NCBI GenBank assembly: GCA_021823905.1
Contig: JAKALX010000165.1
Span: 1 to 7,711 of the forward strand
Direction: 5' to 3'
DNA length: 7,711 nucleotides
DNA from: Chloroflexota bacterium
GTDB taxonomy: Bacteria; Chloroflexota; Dehalococcoidia; Tepidiformales; Tepidiformaceae
The position numbers and the translations under genes were made by a program. The first letter of the stretch is position 1; the number at the start of each line of letters is the position of its first letter. Under the pieces are notes generated by a model that saw nothing but the letters and a program-made list of their open reading frames with translations, ran no database searches and was not told the origin of the DNA. Positions 4,664 to 7,711 of this stretch are shown here, piece after piece.

Positions 4664-6136
4664 GTGGAACCGCGCGCAGAGCTTATCCTCGCCAACCGTG
4701 CCTATCTCGACCACGCGGTTGCCCCCGGCCACGACCAGCCGTCGCAGCCGGCCCAGGGCGGCCTCCTCGCTGCTGTCCGCCCGGCCATCGCTCCCTGGGA
4801 TGGAGCCTCCGGCACGACCTGGATCGGCGCTGGGCGTGGCGAGCACGACCGCGCGTGGTCCGACCCCGACGGCTACGAGCTCATCCCAACTCCGAGCGGT
4901 TCGCTGCGCCACCGCCGCCTCTACTTCTCGGCCGCCACCTGGCGCGGGCATTACGGCGCCGTGGCGAACGGCTTCCTCTGGCCGCTCCTCCATCTCGTCC
5001 GCGAGCCGCTCCCCGAGCGAACCGGCTACTACCCACGGCCCGCGGCGCCCTCCTCGGACGAGTGGGCACAGTACGAGTCCGTGAACCAACGCTTCGCCCG
5101 CGCCGCCCTCGATGACCGCTCTCGAGCGGAGAGCTGCTGGGTCCACGACTACCAGCTCGCGCTTGTGCCCCATCTTCTCCGTGAGGGCGGCTTCCCGGGA
5201 CGGATCGGATTCTTCCTCCACACGCCTTTCCCCGACCTCGCCCTGGCCGCGCGCTATCTCGACGATCGCGGTCTCGGGTTCCTCCGGGAGGTCGTCTCCG
5301 GAATCGCCGCGGCCGGTCTCGCGGGATTCCAGACTGACAGCGATGCCGCTCGCTTCACCACGGCGGCGCAGGCGCTGCTGGGCGCCGAGCCTGCCGTCGG
5401 CGGTCTGACGGTGGGCGGCCGGTTTCTTCGCGTCGGTTCGTATCCCGTCGGGATCGACGTTGAAAGCCTGCTGTCAGTCGCCCGTAGGGCTGCCCGGTCG
5501 CCGCTTATGGAACCCGCGGCCCTCGCTGGAGTTCCAACCGTGGTTGGCCTCGAACGTGCCGACTACACCAAAGGCATCCCCGAACGCCTCCGCGCAATCG
5601 CCCGGGCCTATCGCGAAGGCGCCAGGTTTGCGTACATAGGTATTGCGGCGCCCACCCGCGAAGGCGTCCGTTCCTACCAGTCCCTCCAGCCGGCGATCGA
5701 CGCCGCGGCCGGGGAAGCGCGAGCCGCCGCTCGCGACGCCGGCCTGCCGTTCCACCAGTCGCGAGAATCCGCTCCCTGGGAGGAAGTCGTGGCGCTCCAG
5801 CGCGATGCCGACGTTGTCTTCACCTCGTCCCTGGCCGACGGCATGAATCTCGTACCGCTCCAGGCCGCCGTGGTCCAGTCTCTCCGTCCCGCCCGCGAAC
5901 GTGGGCTCATTCTCACCGGCCGCGACGCGGGAGTCTCCGAGGTCTATCGCGGCTACGAAACCAGCGGCCTCGTCCCGGTCGATCCGTTCGACGCCGCCGC
6001 GATGACGGCCGCGCTCGTCGCGGCGTTGGCCGGCGCGCCTGGCCGCATCAGCGACCGGCTCATCGCAGCCGTCCGTGCGCACGACGCGCAAGACTGGGCA
6101 ACCCGTTATCTTGCCGACCTGGCGGAAACATGCTGA
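4664..6136 (+). CDS. otsA: Trehalose-6-phosphate synthase (GT20 family)
   Basis: This enzyme transfers glucose from UDP-glucose (or another NDP-glucose) to glucose-6-phosphate, giving trehalose-6-phosphate in the cytoplasm. From GTG at 4664 the protein is 490 residues, close to the family's usual length. Motifs in order: LILANR (7-12, start of the fold), QGGLLAAVRP (31-40, glycine-rich loop), WVHDYQLALVPHLLRE (159-174), IGFFLHTPFP (181-190), RADYTKGIPERL (298-309, with the Arg and Lys that hold the sugar-nucleotide phosphates), ADGMNLVPLQAAVVQ (391-405), and GYETSGLVPVDPFD near the end. In the DGMNLV loop the Lys-Glu seen in E. coli OtsA is Leu-Gln here. A TTG at 4628 is an alternative start, but neither has a good ribosome binding site; the GTG better fits the family N-terminus. 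The stop overlaps the otsB start. A sister GT20 activity is possible, but otsB beside it favours trehalose synthesis. Confidence 0.88.
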   Translation: MEPRAELILANRAYLDHAVAPGHDQPSQPAQGGLLAAVRPAIAPWDGASGTTWIGAGRGEHDRAWSDPDGYELIPTPSGSLRHRRLYFSAATWRGHYGAVANGFLWPLLHLVREPLPERTGYYPRPAAPSSDEWAQYESVNQRFARAALDDRSRAESCWVHDYQLALVPHLLREGGFPGRIGFFLHTPFPDLALAARYLDDRGLGFLREVVSGIAAAGLAGFQTDSDAARFTTAAQALLGAEPAVGGLTVGGRFLRVGSYPVGIDVESLLSVARRAARSPLMEPAALAGVPTVVGLERADYTKGIPERLRAIARAYREGARFAYIGIAAPTREGVRSYQSLQPAIDAAAGEARAAARDAGLPFHQSRESAPWEEVVALQRDADVVFTSSLADGMNLVPLQAAVVQSLRPARERGLILTGRDAGVSEVYRGYETSGLVPVDPFDAAAMTAALVAALAGAPGRISDRLIAAVRAHDAQDWATRYLADLAETC

Positions 6137-6915
6137 CACTCGCGACTATCGAACAGCTTCGCGCCCTCGCCGCCGTTCGCGGCCCGCTCCTCATCGCCAG
6201 CGACCTCGACGGCACCCTCGCCCCGATCGTCCAGCACGCCTCCGAGGCACGCGTTCCCCCCGGCACCCTCGCGGTCCTCGATCGCCTCTCGGGCCCTGCC
6301 CGCGTCGCCGTCATCACCGGCCGCGACCTCAACACCGCCCGCCGCATGGTCCCTGTCCAGAAGGTCGTCGTCGTGGGCAGCCACGGCCTCGAAGCGAGCT
6401 TCGAAACCAACCTCATCCCGGGCGTCGATCGGGTGGCGCTCAGCGCCGCGCTCGAGCAGGTCGAGGCAACTGTCATCTCCGCGGTCCCCAGCGCGTTCCT
6501 CCACATCGAGCGCAAGGCAATCTCGACCGCCTTCCACTTCCGCGGCGCCCCCGAGCTCGAAGAGCCGCTCCGCGCCGCCCTGGTCACCCTGCCGGACGGA
6601 CTCCGCCTCCGCGAGGGTCGCATGGTCCTCGAGGTTCTGCCCGACGCCCAGGGCGGCAAAGATCTCGCCCTCGCCGCCCTCGTGTCCCACTTCCGCGCCA
6701 AAGCGCTCTTCGTCATAGGCGACGACGCTACCGACGTCGCCATGTTCAAAACGGCCCTGCAGCTCGGCCGCGATGGCGTCCACGTGCTCCTCGCCGGCGT
6801 CTCCGGTGGCCGCGAAACACCCCACGAGATCGCCGATCTCGCTGACGTGCTCTTCCGCTCAACGGACGAGGCCCTCGAGGCCCTGGAGACGATCGCCCGC
6901 GCGCTCGGCGTCTAA
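6130..6915 (+). CDS. otsB: Trehalose-6-phosphate phosphatase (HAD family)
   Basis: This 261-residue phosphatase removes the phosphate from trehalose-6-phosphate to release trehalose. HAD motifs are all visible: DLDGTL (25-30, Asp25 nucleophile and Asp27 acid/base), VITGRD (61-66, motif II Thr63), GSHGLE (83-88), ERKAISTAFHFR (127-138, typical of the trehalose-phosphatase cap), GGKDLAL (175-181, motif III Lys177) and GDDATDVAMF (197-206, motif IV Mg2+ ligands). The ATG at 6130 overlaps the otsA stop by 7 bp (6130-6136), so the two are translationally coupled and made together. The 3' end overlaps the convergent usp gene by 4 bp. There is no signal peptide, and the length is normal for bacterial OtsB. 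Confidence 0.93.
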   Translation: MLTLATIEQLRALAAVRGPLLIASDLDGTLAPIVQHASEARVPPGTLAVLDRLSGPARVAVITGRDLNTARRMVPVQKVVVVGSHGLEASFETNLIPGVDRVALSAALEQVEATVISAVPSAFLHIERKAISTAFHFRGAPELEEPLRAALVTLPDGLRLREGRMVLEVLPDAQGGKDLALAALVSHFRAKALFVIGDDATDVAMFKTALQLGRDGVHVLLAGVSGGRETPHEIADLADVLFRSTDEALEALETIARALGV

Positions 6916-7711
6916 ACGCGGCTGCGGACGAGCATCACCGGCCGCGGGCTTCTCGCGAGCACGCTCAGCGCCACGCTTCCCGCGAACAGGTGGCGCCGTG
7001 CGCTGTGCCCGTGCGTCGCCATCGCGATCGCGTCCGCCCCGAACTCCTCGGCGGCGCCCAGGATCAGTGCCGCCACGCCGGTTCCGGGTTCTTGCTGGCG
7101 AAGGACCACCGCGACCTCCATGGCCGCCGGCAGAATCGCCCGTGCGGTTTCCAGCTCGGCCCGGCAGGCGGCTTCGGCTTCGTCTGCTCCGGGCGCGCAT
7201 TCGCAAACGCGCAGCAACGTCACCGGTACTGCCCCCGGCGGAAGCACGACTCCGAGCGCCACGAGCGCCGGCTCCGAGGCCGCCGAACCGTCGCTCGTCG
7301 CCAGCACCCGGTACGCCTCTCCAGTCGCTTTCGGAGCCTCCACGGCGTCGCCCGCGGCGAGCACCGGGAGCGCTCCCGCCGAGATCACCGCCATCGCGGT
7401 GCTCCCGGCGACCGCGTGCCGGAGCGCGCCCGTGCCCCGTGTCGCCATCGCGATGATGTCCGCTTTCGATTCGCGCGCTAGCCGCAGCACCGCATCCGGC
7501 AGCGGCTCGTGCCCCCGCTTGATGATCACCGCAACCTCGGCCGCGATCCCTTCGCGTTCGAGGAGCACGGCAAGCTCGCGCCGCCAGCGTTCCACCACGT
7601 TGCCCGCTGCGACGTCAACGCTCGTCGCGACTTCGCTCCCCAGGTCCAGCAGTGGATCGACCACATGCCCAAGGACCAGCTCGCCGCCAATCGCGCGGGC
7701 GAGCCGTGCTC
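6912..7711 (-). CDS. Tandem universal stress protein (Usp), 5' end beyond window
   Basis: The frame stays open to the right edge, so the gene is incomplete. Upstream of the first GTG (7664) it reads ARLARAIGGELVLGHVVDPL, the normal interior of a Usp domain, so that GTG is not the start. About 265 residues are visible. Domain 1 ends with MATRGTGALRHAVAGSTA; domain 2 begins at RVLATSDGSAASEPAL and ends with MATHGHSARRHLFAGSVALS followed by a short PVMLVRS strand. Both loops follow the nucleotide-binding pattern G-2x-G-9x-G(S/T), except that the first Gly is Ala. Usp proteins bind ATP or AMP and are induced under stress; tandem forms usually fold as an intramolecular dimer. Its TAG (6912-6914) overlaps the otsB stop. 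A role in stress tolerance beside trehalose synthesis is inferred. Confidence 0.87.
   Translation of the reverse strand, partial: ARLARAIGGELVLGHVVDPLLDLGSEVATSVDVAAGNVVERWRRELAVLLEREGIAAEVAVIIKRGHEPLPDAVLRLARESKADIIAMATRGTGALRHAVAGSTAMAVISAGALPVLAAGDAVEAPKATGEAYRVLATSDGSAASEPALVALGVVLPPGAVPVTLLRVCECAPGADEAEAACRAELETARAILPAAMEVAVVLRQQEPGTGVAALILGAAEEFGADAIAMATHGHSARRHLFAGSVALSVLARSPRPVMLVRSRV

Noticed and set aside
4580..5221. Minus-strand open frame across the first part of otsA
   Set aside because: Only its last 16 codons (the leader ORF at 4532-4579) have a ribosome binding site; the rest is antisense to otsA with no recognisable motif.
6912..7664. A 250-residue Usp starting at the GTG at 7664
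   Set aside because: The frame continues upstream to the window edge with typical Usp sequence, so this GTG is internal and the real start lies outside.

Overview
The window is high-GC bacterial DNA. By eye the right half (about 3465-7711) is strongly C/G-biased at third codon positions and the left half less so. The gene types (a tandem HD-domain protein with a LuxR tail, an OsmC/TusA/DsrE trio, an OtsA with a diverged active-site loop, tandem Usp domains) and the codon use would fit Chloroflexota, perhaps Dehalococcoidia- or Thermomicrobia-like, with a high-GC actinobacterium as the alternative. No rRNA or marker gene is present, so the phylum is only a guess.

Layout. (1) 1-25 is a perfect 12-bp hairpin that looks like a terminator. 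(2) 50-311 is the 3' remnant of an IS3-family element on the minus strand, including the last 76 codons of its DDE transposase. It abuts the stop codon of the next gene. (3) 311-1538, minus strand, is a compact three-gene sulfur/thiol operon: OsmC-family protein, TusA-family carrier, DsrE-family protein, separated by about 30 bp with good ribosome binding sites. (4) 1539-1715 is a divergent control region holding a perfect 18-bp palindrome. (5) 1716-3338, plus strand, encodes a 540-residue protein with two HD-GYP-like modules (the first decayed) and a C-terminal LuxR helix-turn-helix. (6) 3339-3464 is a short convergent gap. (7) 3465-4535, minus strand, is a Gfo/Idh/MocA oxidoreductase, preceded by a possible 15-codon leader ORF with a perfect Shine-Dalgarno sequence and a GTGA stop/start overlap. 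(8) 4664-6915, plus strand, is a trehalose operon, otsA then otsB, overlapping by 7 bp. (9) 6912-7711, minus strand, is a tandem universal stress protein gene that runs off the right end and overlaps the end of otsB by 4 bp.

How it works together. otsA and otsB together make trehalose from UDP-glucose and glucose-6-phosphate. With the Usp gene they form a stress-tolerance block. The OsmC/TusA/DsrE trio is most simply read as persulfide or peroxide handling, divergently arranged with a signalling regulator that could control it through the shared palindrome. There is no CRISPR array, tRNA, rRNA or intact mobile element. The less routine observations are the palindromic divergent promoter beside a degenerate-plus-intact HD-GYP/LuxR fusion, the coupled leader ORF before the oxidoreductase, and active-site substitutions in OtsA and TusA.
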